This document shows, one piece after another, positions 9,983-19,882 of a stretch of DNA of 33,893 nt (position 1 is its first letter; each line of letters opens with the position of its first letter). The DNA is from Priapulus caudatus (Eukaryota; Priapulida; Priapulimorpha; Priapulimorphida; Priapulidae). A model generated the notes under the pieces. It saw only the letters and a list, made by a program, of their open reading frames with translations, was not told the DNA's origin and did not search any database. Position numbers and translations under genes: made by a program. The DNA lies in the NCBI RefSeq assembly GCF_000485595.1, contig NW_014577227.1, positions 1 to 33,893 of the forward strand. Reading direction: 5' to 3'.

Positions 9983-10744
9983 TTACCTTCCCTGGCTTAC
10001 CTTCCTCCCTTCCCTTCCCTGCTTCCCTTCCCCGCTTCCCTTCCCCGCTTACCTTCCTCACTTCCCTTCCTTGCTTCCCTTCCCTGCTTACATTCCTCCC
10101 TTCCCTTCCCTGCTTACCTTCCTCACTTCCCTTTCCTGCTAACTTCCTCTCTTCCCTTCCCTGCCAACTTCCTCTCTTCCCTTCCTCACTTACCTTCCCC
10201 GCTTACCTTCCTCGCTTCCCTTCCCCGCTTACCTTCCTCTCTTCCCTTCCTTGCTTCCCTTCCTCACTTACCTTCCCCGCTTACCTTCCCCGCTTACCTT
10301 CCTCGCTTCCCTTCCTCGCTTCCCTTCCTCGCTTCCCTTCCTCTCTTCCCTTCCTCGCTTCCCTTCCTTGCTTCCCTTCCTCTCTTCCCTTCCCCGCTTC
10401 CCTTCCTTGCTTCCCTTCCTCACTTACCTTCCCCGCTTCCCTTCCTCTCTTCCCTTCCTTGCTTCCCTTCCTTGCTTCCCTTCCTCACCTACCTTCCCCG
10501 CTTACCTTCCTCGCTTCCCTTCCCCGCTTACCTTCCTCGCTTCCCTTCCCCGCTTCCCTTCCTCGCTTCCCTTCCTCGCTTACCTTACCCGCTTACCTTC
10601 CCCGCTTACCTTCCTCTCTTACCTTTTTGCTTCCCTTCTTGCTTCCCTTCCCCGCTTCTCTCCCTCTCTTACCTTCTCCCTTCCCTTCCCCGCTTACCTT
10701 CCTTTCTTTACCTTCTTGCTTCCCTTCCCCGCTTCCCTTCCTCT
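9983..10744. repeat. pyrimidine-rich minisatellite in x8-x9 intron
   Basis: CTTCCCTTCC-based units of about 10-15 bases, with variants CTTACCTTCC, TCGCTTCC and CCCGCTTCC. The array stops next to the x8 donor. On the gene strand the units read GGAAGGTAAGCGRGGAAGGG, so a donor-like AAGGTAAG recurs many times. Open frames (Leu/Pro/Ser/Phe-rich) are repeat artefacts. Confidence 0.95.
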
Positions 10745-10749
10745 CTTAC

Positions 10750-10846
10750 CTTCTCGCTGTCGAGTGACAGCAGCCAGGCGACGTGCAGGGGTAGATGTGC
10801 ATCGTGCGTCTCGCGCAGGTCGCTGTAGAGGGCCTCGCTATCGAGC
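10750..10846 (-). CDS. TPP2: TPP2 exon x8
   Basis: A 97-bp exon with acceptor CTTACCTTGCAG, one base finishing the x7 codon, then 32 codons and donor GTAAGAG. The peptide is LDSEALYSDLRETHDAHLPL...WLLSLDSEK, matching the TPP2 stretch [31 protein letters not shown]. The donor is followed immediately by the purine-rich minisatellite. The frame is intact here; an inverted copy at 17227-17328 is disturbed. Confidence 0.95.
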
Positions 10847-11053
10847 CTGCAAGGTAAGCATATATCTATATATATAAAGTTGTTCAGCCGAATTAGTCCG
10901 TTACTCGCCATAACTAGAGAACTCCGCAGCCTAGAGGAAAACTAAAGATATTTTCAGAATCAGCACGTCTGGGAGGTGGTTCTGGCTAAAACAGTTAAAA
11001 AGTTTAAAAAGTTAAAAAGTTAAACATTCATAAAAAATTTAATTGAACAATAG

Positions 11054-11190
11054 ATGGCGGTCACATACGTACACACAACATCACATACGTCTGAATCCAT
11101 GGTGTATAAACGTAATGGCGCAGTGGCCTCATCACTAGAACATCCGTCTGCTACACCTGGATTCCGGGTTCGAGTCCCAGCTGGGGTACA
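11054..11190 (+). repeat. tRNA-like head of a SINE-type or captured tRNA-derived sequence
   Basis: TGGCGCAGTGG (11116-11126) fits the pol III A box and GGTTCGAGTCC (11167-11177) fits the B box exactly, at tRNA-like spacing. The T arm is nearly paired, but the anticodon arm does not form a normal 7-base loop, so this is a tRNA-derived relic rather than a working tRNA. An inverted copy lies at about 16860-16950. Confidence 0.75.
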
Positions 11191-11328
11191 TATTTTCCCC
11201 TTTTTTCCTTTTTTCCCTTTACCTACCTCTTTAGTATGTATTATTTTATTTAATAGAATTTATTTAATTTATTATTATTTTTATTTTTAATGTCTTTTAT
11301 CTTTTGATTTCTTATTATTTTTCACTGT

Positions 11329-11528
11329 TTGGGATGGGATGGGACGGGATGGGATGGGATGGGATGGCATGCGATGACATGGGATGGGATGTCATGGGAT
11401 GGCATGGGATGGGATGAGATGGGATGGGATGGGATGGGATATGGGATGCGGTGCGATGGGATGGGATGGAATGGCATGGAATGGGATGGATGGATGGATG
11501 CATGGATGAATGCATGGATAGATAGATA
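11329..11528. repeat. (GGGAT)n-based minisatellite
   Basis: GGGATGGGATGGGAC-type units with GGCATGGGAT variants, decaying to GGATGGAT and GATAGATA on the right. It sits between the tRNA-like head plus AT-rich body and the Helitron-like end. Open frames on both strands (MGWDG or HPIPSHP repeats) are artefacts. Confidence 0.95.
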
Positions 11529-11576
11529 GTTAGATTTTTGGGGGTATTTTCCTTTCAACCAAGCGGTCACTGATTT

Positions 11577-11605
11577 CCCCGGGCAACGCCGGGTATCCCG
11601 CTAGT
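11577..11605 (+). mobile_element. Helitron-like 3' terminus
   Basis: CCCGG-GCAACG-CCGGG forms a 5-bp stem (11578-11582 with 11589-11593). It is followed after about seven bases by CTAG and then T. A short hairpin followed by CTRR-T is the classic Helitron 3' end. No Rep/helicase is present, so this would be a non-autonomous element that may include the tRNA-like head and GGGAT array to the left. The 5' end is not placed. The inverted copy starts near 16418. Confidence 0.6.
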
Positions 11606-11713
11606 ATAATATAATATATAATATAACGTAATTCTTACCACGCTCTCACCGACGGAACCTCTCGGTCGGCGGCGCCGCCATCAGCGAGTATGCGATTCCC
11701 CGCAGTGGTTCAA

Positions 11714-12015
11714 GCGTGCGCGCTCGCTTACAGTTGGCTCTCGTATTCAGAAATGATTATTTTTACCGCGGATAATTATTTTACTGCAGTAGAAATAGTT
11801 CAACCACGGTAAAATTATGGCCCTTTTACCCAATCAGAGGCATTGTTGCACATAATTCAACCGTGGTAAAAATAATTTATCTGCAGTTTAATTATGTGTA
11901 ACGAGTCCTCTGATTGGGTAAAAGGGCTATAATTTAACCGCGGTTAAATTATTCTCACCGCGGTTAAAATATTTATTTCTGAGTACAATGGCCAACCATA
12001 AGCGAGCGCGCACGC
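11714..12015. mobile_element. 302-bp foldback element
   Basis: Long inverted arms start GCGTGCGCGCTCGCTTA (11714) and end with the complementary GCGAGCGCGCAC (12002). Inside is a perfect 20-base pair of arms (11821-11840 and 11908-11927) containing CCCAATCAGAGG. Repeated ACCGCGGT-type words (ACCGCGG, ACCACGGT, ACCGTGGT) lie in both arms. No open frame. It lies in the x7-x8 intron, and all inversion breakpoints of the duplicated region fall in it or in its copies. Confidence 0.85.
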
Positions 12016-13256
12016 TCTCACACTCCTCACTGCCGAGCTTATCACGGCGAGCACTTAGACGTAAAAACCTGACATCGTAGCCGAACGCTGCTCGATACAC
12101 GGATACGTCTCAGGTGCGCACACCCGATACCATCCGCTGTTCTCACAACAGCTATCCAGTGTGATCTATAACGTACGCGTACGATGTAACTGCGCATCGG
12201 GATAAAATGAATTTAACCTGTTACGAGGGAGATTTCTGCGAGTCCTAATGGAAACATATGTTTCCGCAGAAAAATAAATGGCTGTAAGGTTAATTGAAAT
12301 GACTAACGAAGGCAGCGCATGAAAAATGTTTTGACTAATTCTCTCGAATAATATTATCCATATTTCTCTGGCACGACTCCATAGGGACAGAGAGCAACAC
12401 GAGTACCTCAGCACGTATACAAAGCTTATGCGGCCCGATATAACCTGGTACATAACAGAACGTGATACATATCACAGTGACACATGGCCTCAAATAGGTA
12501 TATACCCTATTGGGGTACATAGCCCAGAGAGGTTTATAGGTTACATGGTCTACATAGTTTATAGGTTATAGGTTAGTTTATAGGTTACATGGTCTACATT
12601 GCTAAGAACCCTGTTCCACTGTTTCGCTCTGGCCCTGTGGTACTGTGAGCCCCTGTGGCCCTGTGGCCTTCAGTGAGTTACAAGTCCTATAGGGGTTCAT
12701 AGGAGATGGAGGTATCTGGCCTACAGGAGAGAGTTCCACAGTGATGCATAACCTAGAGACCACATAGCATACATCAGTAGATATACTACAGTTAGATAGT
12801 CCACTGTGAGGGGTAGACATCTCTTAGAAAACTTGCCATGGAGGGCACCTTTGCCATTAGTGCTAATTATCTCACAACGTTTAATTCTAATTTCGTATCA
12901 ACTGAACCATACGCAAGAGAATGCAGACAGAAGGGATCATTTTACGAGGGAGGATAAATATTTACAAGTTTATAATTGGCATGTGCATTGGCGGTAAACA
13001 GTAACTGATATCTATCATAAACAGCATTATAATTAAATATTTCCTAGAAAAATAACAGAGAGAATGCAATGGATGCAGGAAGTCTCTTACTTTATCACAT
13101 GTTTGGAATACCAATAACAGCTGCAAGGAGCTTGGTTTCGCTAATAGAACGGAGTCAATAAATCTGAAAATTAATGATCAATTTTTCTAACGTGAGCTGG
13201 TGGAAGGCTCGCTGCAAAAATCTGCAGTCCGTCATTACCTCAGCCGCATCATCCCC
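12016..13256. other. x7-x8 intron sequence
   Basis: No gene is seen. It contains a 44-bp-period duplication of TATAGGTTACATGGTCTACAT (12536-12600), a CCCTGTGG-rich patch (12631-12667) and a GAAACATATGTTTC palindrome near 12248. The segment is repeated inverted at about 19.89-21.18 kb and directly at about 21.49-22.79 kb. Confidence 0.7.
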
Positions 13257-13627
13257 TAAAGGCCCCGTTACACTAGAGCTACGCTCATCACGATCGCCCC
13301 ACGCTCAAAAAAATTGGCCGAGCGTGGTGAGAGCGTGGCCAATTGGCCCCCAGCGCCAATACTACGATCTAAGTGCGTCTTTACCCCGATCTCATTGCGC
13401 CCAACAAGCTTTCACCATGCTCCATACCACACTCAACACCACGCGCGCATCACGCTTGCACTGCGCTCACTGCGCTCTTTATTGCGACCAATCAGATCGC
13501 ATTGCGTTCAAACGACGCTTTCACTGCGCCTAAGCAACGCTCACTGCGTCTTAACTGCGCGCCAGTTACGCTCCTAGTGTGACTTAATCACGCTCTAGTC
13601 AGGCGCCGACTGCGCTGGCAACGACCA

Positions 13628-13635
13628 TATAAATA
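13628..13635 (+). promoter_or_regulatory. TATA box inside the Harbinger-like element, plus strand
   Basis: TATAAATA in CATATAAATACCGCG, followed about 30 bases on by an ATCATTCGTTC initiator-like stretch and short frames from 13689 and 13741. It is conserved in copies B and C. Confidence 0.45.
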
Positions 13636-13738
13636 CCGCGCCGCGTTCTAGACATCATCATTCGTTCTGCTGTGCTGTTCACATCAAGATGATTTTCTAC
13701 TGATTTTATACCCACAATAGTATAATAGTATGCTACAA

Positions 13739-13864
13739 CTATGCCGCCAAAAGACTTCTATTTCTCCTCCTCATCCTCCTCAGCATGATGAGGGCTTGGC
13801 AATCAAGTAATTCGAGTTGTCCTTCTACGAGAAACATGGCATGGAGTAGTATTATCTCATCCAT
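13739..13864 (-). pseudogene. short Arg-rich frame in the Harbinger-like element
   Basis: 41 codons starting MDEIILLHAMF and containing LIMLRRMRRRNRSLL before the stop. A leucine stretch followed by an arginine block resembles the N-terminus of some invertebrate HARBI1-type nucleases, but nothing beyond it is present. TATAAA (plus-strand 13907-13912) lies about 45 bases upstream of the ATG. Probably a deletion remnant. The family assignment is tentative. Confidence 0.4.
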
Positions 13865-14590
13865 AGTGGACACTGAACTGGTGGGGTGGCCAGGGTAGCA
13901 CCCCAATTTATACCCCAAGTTCGCAGGACGTGATCTGAGCATGGTATTGACGCAACTAACACGTAATACGAATGCCACAACGGCGTGGTCTGAGCGTGTT
14001 GGGCGTAGTACAATCGTAGTACGAACGGGTCGAGCTTGCTAGAGACGCACCATGATCATAGCGAAAGCGTGGTCAGGTCGCAGACATCTCCATGGACGTA
14101 TTGACATCGTGCTGAGAACGGAGTGACAATTTTCACGCACCCGACACGCTTGCGATATGATCATTAAGTTCGTACTACGCTCGAGTTACGTGGGTACTAC
14201 GCCTTCCACGTCTCTAATACGCCCGCACTGCGCTGTCTTTCCGCCACGCTCGCACCACAATTGTTTTCAACATGCTCAAAGTTTGGGCACGCTCTCCACG
14301 CTCACGCTGACTGCACCACGCTCGATCGCGATCGCAGTACGTCCATAGACGTTCATACTGCGTTCTACACGTTTCCACCACGCTCTTAGAGCGTAGTGAG
14401 ATCGGGGCCATGGTGTGACGGGGGTATAATTAACATAATTATGCCAGCTGCTGCATCAAGATGATGGAATAGCAGCGTATTACTGCAAAGACATGGTATA
14501 TGAAGGCAACCTTTGAAGAAGACAGAACGAGAAGACGAGAAGAGAGAGTTATTGCATCAATCATGTGTCTCATCATATCTATAGCCATAC

Positions 14591-14818
14591 TTTGACAACC
14601 AGCTGATCTTCAGATCTCTGAGTGCCTCCTGGAACTCCTCCTCCTTATTCTTATCCTTGTTTTTCTCCTTCTCGGCCAATGCCGACTTTGAGGGCTTCTT
14701 TGCTGGCTCGGCCAAGATGTACTTATATGGATAGGTGTTCGCTTTCTTGCCCAGTTCATCCTTTGGGAATGTGATGGTACCAAGCAGATAGTTGCCTGGC
14801 ACTGCAGCCTTAGGGACT
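14591..14818 (-). CDS. TPP2: TPP2 exon x7 (copy A, intact)
   Basis: A 228-bp exon: acceptor TTCGCTTTCAG, one base, 75 codons, two bases, donor GTATGG. The peptide starts [20 protein letters not shown], has [15 protein letters not shown], then a Lys/Glu-rich linker ([12 protein letters not shown]) and ends [12 protein letters not shown]. It aligns with animal TPP2 IPKGAGPGCYLAGSLTLSKTELGKK...[14 protein letters not shown]. The charged linker joins the jelly-roll part to the helical part. This is the only copy of exact in-frame length; B and C carry indels. Confidence 0.95.
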
Positions 14819-14867
14819 CTGAAAGCGAACACAGTTTGTACTCCTAATGCCATACAGCTATCACTAC

Positions 14868-14942
14868 ACACCAAGCATCCACCCACCACACCAAGCATCC
14901 ACCCACCACACCAACGCCAACCACACACACCACCCACCCATC
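14868..14942. repeat. remnant of 20-bp minisatellite at a chimeric junction
   Basis: About three units of CACACCAAGCATCCACCCAC follow directly on the sequence upstream of x7. In copy C the same flank continues as TACTATCTACAGTTCATAG instead. The join is therefore between two different introns. Confidence 0.85.
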
Positions 14943-15103
14943 CACGCAAATCAACTTGGACTTCATAACTCTACTCACTAGCACTCTACCTGAGAAGTGT
15001 TCAGCACACAAACCTAACCCCAACCCGATATTTGGCTGCGTACATTAAAACATTTCCGCTACCATTCCCCGCGTATCAGCCACACAGCTGAGCCACACCT
15101 CAC

Positions 15104-15234
15104 CTCTTGACAGTGGCTGCGTCGGGCTGCACGTCCGTCTTCATGCCATAGTAGCTGAGTATCGCCTGCTGGTCCAGCTTGGACAGCACCAGCTCTGCTG
15201 CTCCGACCACCTGCTGCAGGCGCTTGCCCCTCTC
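15104..15234 (-). CDS. TPP2: TPP2 exon x9 (redundant copy, intact)
   Basis: A 131-bp exon: acceptor CGTCGCAG, 43 codons, two bases, donor GTGAGG. The peptide starts ERGKRLQQVVGAAELVLSKL and ends YYGMKTDVQPDAATVK, matching TPP2 ERMKRLNEIVDAANAVI...YIAMKTDPRPDAATIK. Its phase fits x8 before and x10 after, although x7 is its immediate neighbour here. It is out of order, so this is a redundant copy of the exon at 8743-8885, probably with better base quality. Confidence 0.92.
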
Positions 15235-15313
15235 CTGCGACGTAGGTGAGAGATCACACAGTTAGAACATTGACACACCGAATGCACTCCGAGCAGTGCG
15301 CTGCTGTATGATA

Positions 15314-15466
15314 ATATCAGGAGTGTATAATATAGACTATAGTCGAGAGAATATAAATATAGTCTATATACTATAGACTAGTGATCTATCTTATACACTC
15401 CTAATAATATAGATATGACACTCCTATTATGACACTATCTATATTATGACGCTCCTGATTATATCA
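15314..15466. repeat. nested hairpin element with ATCAGGAGT ends
   Basis: ATATCAGGAGTGTATAA (15314) has inverted partners TTATACACTCCT (15391-15402) and CTCCTGATTATAT (about 15453-15465). Inside is an AT-rich TATAGACTATAG...TATAGTCTATA palindrome. Outer ends match the hairpins at 2219 and 4581. Confidence 0.75.
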
Positions 15467-16859
15467 AAAAGTTCATCGCATGAGATTGTCCTTGACGGCA
15501 GACAGTCGTTGACTATAACATACGATTAAATTGGCAAATACTTTTTTCTCCTTGTTAAACCTCCCTCATAAGTTACCTTGTACACCTTGTTAGTTATCGG
15601 GTGTGTCAATCACAGCATCGCATAGTGTAGAAAATATGGTAAGTACCTGCATTTACAGGGATGTCACCATATCTGACCACCCAATTCCGTAAAATTTGAA
15701 ATGCGTTCATTTTACTGTACTGCTCGTGGTGATAAGCAAGATATGGTTTTTAATTTGCTTTAGATTTGTCCCATTGCCAAAAACTTCTCGGGAAGGTAAA
15801 TGAGTCATAGCGTTTCTGAGTCAAGTCTAATTGTCGAACGTTTAAATTTAGTAACCAAGCCTGTTTCTTGCTTTAATATATGCCATTAAAATGTTACTGA
15901 GATGCTCTATCTAATGTGCAAATAATGGGGACTGTGCACTAGGCAGAATTGGTTTCTGTAGACGTCTTACACTAAACCACACTGGCTGTACACTTAATGC
16001 AGACAACTGAAATCTGACCATAGCCACTATGTCGTCAACAAATTCTGAAGATTGCGGTGAAGACCATTGATGTGCTGCCATATAATGTCTAATCGCAAGC
16101 CCTATACATGCTCTATGTAGCACACCTCGACTCGATTATGAGCTAGGGGCTCGTTCGTGGATCGCAATCTCAGCCAAAGCCTAATAGACACTAACGAGCC
16201 CCCGAACTCTCATCGTGAGGTCGTGTAAAAATTAATGCCATTTTTTTCTGAATACGAGGAGCGCAAGCTGTAAAGGCGAGCGCGGCACGCGCCTTTTGAA
16301 ACCATGGCTTGCCGGTGATCGCAATACTCGGCTGATTGCGGCGCGCGACCGAGAGTTGCGCGCGTCGGTGAGAGCGTGTAAGAATTACGTTTATATTATA
16401 TAATTAATATTATACTAGGGCGGGATACCGGCGTTGCCGCGGGGGGAAAAAATTTTTTTTTTTTTTTCAGTGACCGCTTGTTGAAAGAAAATACCCCCAA
16501 AAATCTAACTATCTATTTATGCCATGCGCATTCATCCATGCTCCATGCATCCATTCGCGCATTCCATGGCCATTCCATCGCGCATCCGCATCGCACCGCA
16601 TCCCACTATCCCATCCTCATCCCATCCCCATCCTCATCCCATCCCATGCCTATCCATGACATCCCTGCCCATGTCATTACGCATGCCATCCCATGCCATC
16701 CCATCCCCGTCTTATCCCATCCCAAACAGTGAAAATAATAAAAAATCAAAAGATATAAAGACATAAAAATAAAAATAATAAATAAATTAAATAAATTCTA
16801 TAAGATAATAATAATACAACTAAAGAGTAGGTAAAGGGAATAAAGAAGAAAAAGGGAAA

Positions 16860-16952
16860 ATATTGACCACCACTGGGACTCGAACGCCGGAAAATCCAAG
16901 GTGTAGCATACGGGATGTTCTATGTGATGAGGCCAGCTGCGCGACCATTACT
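16860..16952 (-). repeat. tRNA-like relic, inverted copy
   Basis: GGACTCGAAC and TGATGAGGCCAGCTGCGCGACCATTA are the reverse complement of the A/B-box region at 11110-11188, with several base changes. Confidence 0.7.
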
Positions 16953-17226
16953 TTATGACACGCATGGATTCAGATCGTATGGATGTTGTGTGTATCGTAT
17001 GTGACCGCCGATCTATTTGTTCAAGTTAAATTTATGAATGTTTAACTTTTTAACTTTTAAACTTTTTAACTTTTTAGGGCCAGAACCACCTCGCAGACGT
17101 GCTGATTTCTGAAAATATCTTTATTTTCGCTCAGGCCTGCGGAGGTTCTCGTAGTTATGGCCGAGTAGCGGACTAATTCAGCTTGAACAACTTTATATAT
17201 ATAGAATACTATGTCTACCTTGGCAG

Positions 17227-17328
17227 CTCGATAGCGAGGCCCTCTACGCGACGCTGCGCGGAGACGCAGTCGATGCAACATCTACCCCTGCACGTCGCGG
17301 CTGGCTGCTTCAGCTCGACAGCGAGAAG
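17227..17328 (+). CDS. TPP2: TPP2 exon x8, inverted noisy copy
   Basis: Reads LDSEALYATLR at the start and LQLDSEK at the end, between a TTGGCAG acceptor and a GTAAGG donor. It is 102 bases instead of 97, and the centre is out of frame. It is oriented opposite to the gene and lies upstream of x7 copy B, so exon order is wrong for a working gene. Confidence 0.85.
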
Positions 17329-18110
17329 GTAAGGAGAGGAAGGGAAGCGGGAAGGGAAGCAAGAAGTAGAAAGGAAGTAAGGCGGGGAAGGGAAGGGAGG
17401 AAGGTAAGAGGGGAGAGAAGCGGGGAAGGGAAGCAAGAAGGGAAGCAAAAGTAAAGAGAAGGTAAGCGGGAAGGTTAAGCGGGTAAGGTAAGCGAGGAAG
17501 GGAACCAGGAAATGGGAGCGGGGAAGGGAGAGACGAGACAGGTAAGGCGGGAAAGGGAAGCGAGGAAGTAAGCGGGGAAAGGTAGGTGAGGAAGGGAAGC
17601 AAAGGCAGGTGAGGGAGCAAGGAAGGAAGAGAGGTAAGGGATCGGGAGGGATAAGTGAGCGAGGGAAAGCAAGGAAGGGATAGCGGGAGGACAGGGCAAG
17701 GAGGCAGGAAGGGAAGCAAGGAATGGAGGGAAGGAGCAAGGAATGGGAAGCGAGGAAGGAAGCGAGGATAGGGAAGCGAGGACAGGTAGCGGGGAAGGTA
17801 AGCGGGGAGGTAAGTGAAGGAAAGGGAAGCAAGGAAGGGAAGAGAGGAAGGTATAAGCGGGGAAGGGAGCGAGGAAGGTAACGGGAAGGTAAGTGAGGAA
17901 GGGAAGAGAGGAAGTTGGCAGGGAAGGGAAGAGAGGAAGTTAGCAGGAAAGGGAAGTGAGGAAGGTAAGCAGGGAAGGGAAGGAGGAATGTAAGCAGGGA
18001 AGGAAGCAAAGAAGGGAAAGTGAGGAAGGTAAGGCGGGAAGGGAACGCAGGGGAAGAGCAGGGAAGGGAAGGGAGGAAGGTAAGCCAGGGAAGGTAAGCG
18101 GCAGCAGCGC
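17329..18110. repeat. purine-rich minisatellite, inverted copy
   Basis: GGAAGGTAAGCGGGGAAGGGAAG units, the reverse complement of the array at 9983-10744, with many more single-base changes. Confidence 0.95.
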
Positions 18111-18147
18111 CGAACGAGAGCGACATAGCGCGCAGGCGATGCCTCGA

Positions 18148-18172
18148 NNNNNNNNNNNNNNNNNNNNNNNNN
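18148..18172. other. assembly gap (25 N)
   Basis: 25 consecutive N. A round placeholder length suggests an unsized gap; true distance and orientation across it are unknown. An AT microsatellite follows directly. Confidence 0.99.
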
Positions 18173-18281
18173 TATATATATATACTATAGATATTATTAT
18201 ATATATATATTCATACTATGAACTGTATATTAGAAGTGATAGCTGTATTGGCATTAGGAGTACAAACTGTGTTCGTTTCAG

Positions 18282-18511
18282 AGTCCTAAGGCTGCAGTGC
18301 CAGGCAACTATCTGTTGGCTACCATCACATTCCAAAGATGAACTGGGCCAAGAAAGCAACACCTATCCATATAAGTACATCTGGCCGCGCCAAGCAAAGA
18401 AGCCCCTCAAGTCGCAGTGGCGAGAAGGCAGAACAACAAGGATAACAATAAGGAGGAGGAGTTCCAGCCGAGCGCCTCAGAGATTCTGAAGATCAGCCTG
18501 CGCTTGTCAAA
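18282..18511 (+). CDS. TPP2: TPP2 exon x7, inverted noisy copy (B)
   Basis: Acceptor TTCGTTTCAG and donor GTATGG are kept. The translation gives fragments of the x7 peptide ([16 protein letters not shown]-like shifts), and the length is 230 instead of 228. Inverted relative to the main gene. Confidence 0.85.
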
Positions 18512-18683
18512 GTATGGCTATAGATATGATGAGACACTCACATGATTGATGCCCCATAACTCTCTCTTCTCGTCTTCTCGTTCTGTCTTCTTCAAAGCGG
18601 TTGCCTTCATATACCATGTCTTTGCAGTAATACGCTCTATTCCATCATCTTTGATGCAGCAGCTCGCATAATTATGTTAGTTA

Positions 18684-19882
18684 TACCCCCGTCACACCAT
18701 GCGCCCCGAGTCTCACTACGCTCGAAGAGCCGTGGTGGCAAACGTGCTAGAACGCAGTATGAACGTCTATGGACGTACTGCGATCGCGATCGAGCGTGGT
18801 TAGTCAGCGTGAGGTGCGAGAGCGTGCCCAAACTTTGACATGTTGAAACAATTGTGGTGCGAGCCGTGCGGAAAGACAGACGGAGTGCTGGGGGTATTAG
18901 AGACGTGGAAGTCGTCAAGTACCCACGTAACCTCGCAGCGTAGTACGAACTTATCATCATATCGACAGCGGTCGGGGGCGTGAAATTGTCACTCGTTCTC
19001 AGCACGATGCTAATACGTCCAGGGAGATGTCTGGCGACCTGACCACGCTTTCGCTATGAATCATGGTGCGTCTCTAGCCAGCTCGACCCGTTCGTCTACG
19101 ATTGTACTACGGCCCAACACGCCTCAGAACCACGCCCGTTGTGGCATTTCGTATTACGTGTATGCTTGCGTCAATACATGCTCAGAATCACGTCTTGCGA
19201 ACTTGGGTATAAATTGGCGCGTGCTACCCTGGCCACCCCCACCAGTTCAGTGATCCACTATGGCATGAGATAATACTACTTCCAGCCATGTTTCTCGTAG
19301 TAAGCGACAACTCGAATTACTGATTGAACAAGCCCTCATTCATGCCTGAGCGAGGATGAGGAGGAGAAATAGAAGTCTTTTTGGCCCGGCATAGCTTGTA
19401 GCATACTATTAATACTATTGTGGCGTATAAAATCAGCTAGAAAATCATCTTGATGTAACAGCACAGCAGAACGAATGACTGATGTCTTAGACGCGGCGCC
19501 GAGTATTTATATGGTCGTTTGCCAGCCGCAGTCGCGCCTGACTGAGCGTGATTAAGTCACACTAGGAGCGTAACTGGCGCGCAGTAGACGCAGTGAGCCG
19601 TTGCTTAGGCGCAGTGAAAGCGTCGTTGAACGCAATGCGATCTGCATTGTCTCAATAAAGAGCGCAGTGAGCGCAGTGCAAGCGTGATGCGCGCTGTGCA
19701 TTGGCAGTGTGCGTAGTGGAGCCATGGTGAAAGCTGTTGGCGCCGCAAATGAGATCGGGGGTAAAACGCACTATAATCGTAGTTATGGCGCTGGGGCCAA
19801 TTGCCACGCTCTCACCACGCTCGGCAATTTTTTTGAGCGTGGGGCGATCCGTGATGAGCGTAGCTCTAGGTTAACGCGGGCT
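18684..19882. mobile_element. Harbinger-like element, inverted copy (B)
   Basis: Same element as 13260-14426 in reverse, flanked by TTA on both sides. It is the same insertion at the same intron position, not an independent transposition. Confidence 0.8.

Larger units (their letters stand above)
13260..14426. mobile_element. non-autonomous PIF/Harbinger-like element (copy A)
   Basis: A 1.17-kb element flanked by TAA on both sides (13257-13259 and 14427-14429). The imperfect 16-base terminal inverted repeats share CCCCGTYACACYA. A 3-bp TWA duplication is typical of PIF/Harbinger. The subterminal regions are packed with ACGCTC/GAGCGT words. The centre has two TATA boxes and a short Arg-rich frame, but no DDE transposase or MADF domain of normal length. 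Copies are at 18684-19882 (inverted) and 22795-23973. Confidence 0.7.
14868..16223. repeat. redundant direct copy of about 8530-9932
   Basis: Minisatellite tail, donor-proximal block, x9, nested hairpin and following intron all recur in the same order as at 8.53-9.93 kb, with frequent 1-2 base indels. No further coding content. Confidence 0.9.
16224..18147. repeat. inverted copy of about 9932-11770
   Basis: Begins inside a foldback arm (TTTCTGAATACGAG) and runs backwards through the Helitron-like end (about 16418), GGGAT array (16500-16730), AT-rich body, tRNA-like relic, x8 and purine minisatellite. It ends at the GAGGCATCG word found at 9936, then the gap. Extra homopolymers occur, for example A/T runs near 16447-16468. 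Confidence 0.92.

Noticed and set aside
9910-10877. Leu/Pro/Ser/Phe-rich frames up to 285 codons
   Set aside because: Translation of the CTTCC minisatellite, open in three phases; the inverted copy gives the same artefact.
11112-11190. Functional tRNA gene
   Set aside because: A and B boxes fit, but the anticodon stem-loop and acceptor stem do not fold properly.
11315-11570. HPIPSHP and MGWDG repeat proteins
   Set aside because: Translation of the GGGAT array.
13174-13582. Overlapping His/Ala/Arg-rich frames of 69-119 codons
   Set aside because: They come from the ACGCTC-rich subterminal zone of the Harbinger-like element and shift between copies.
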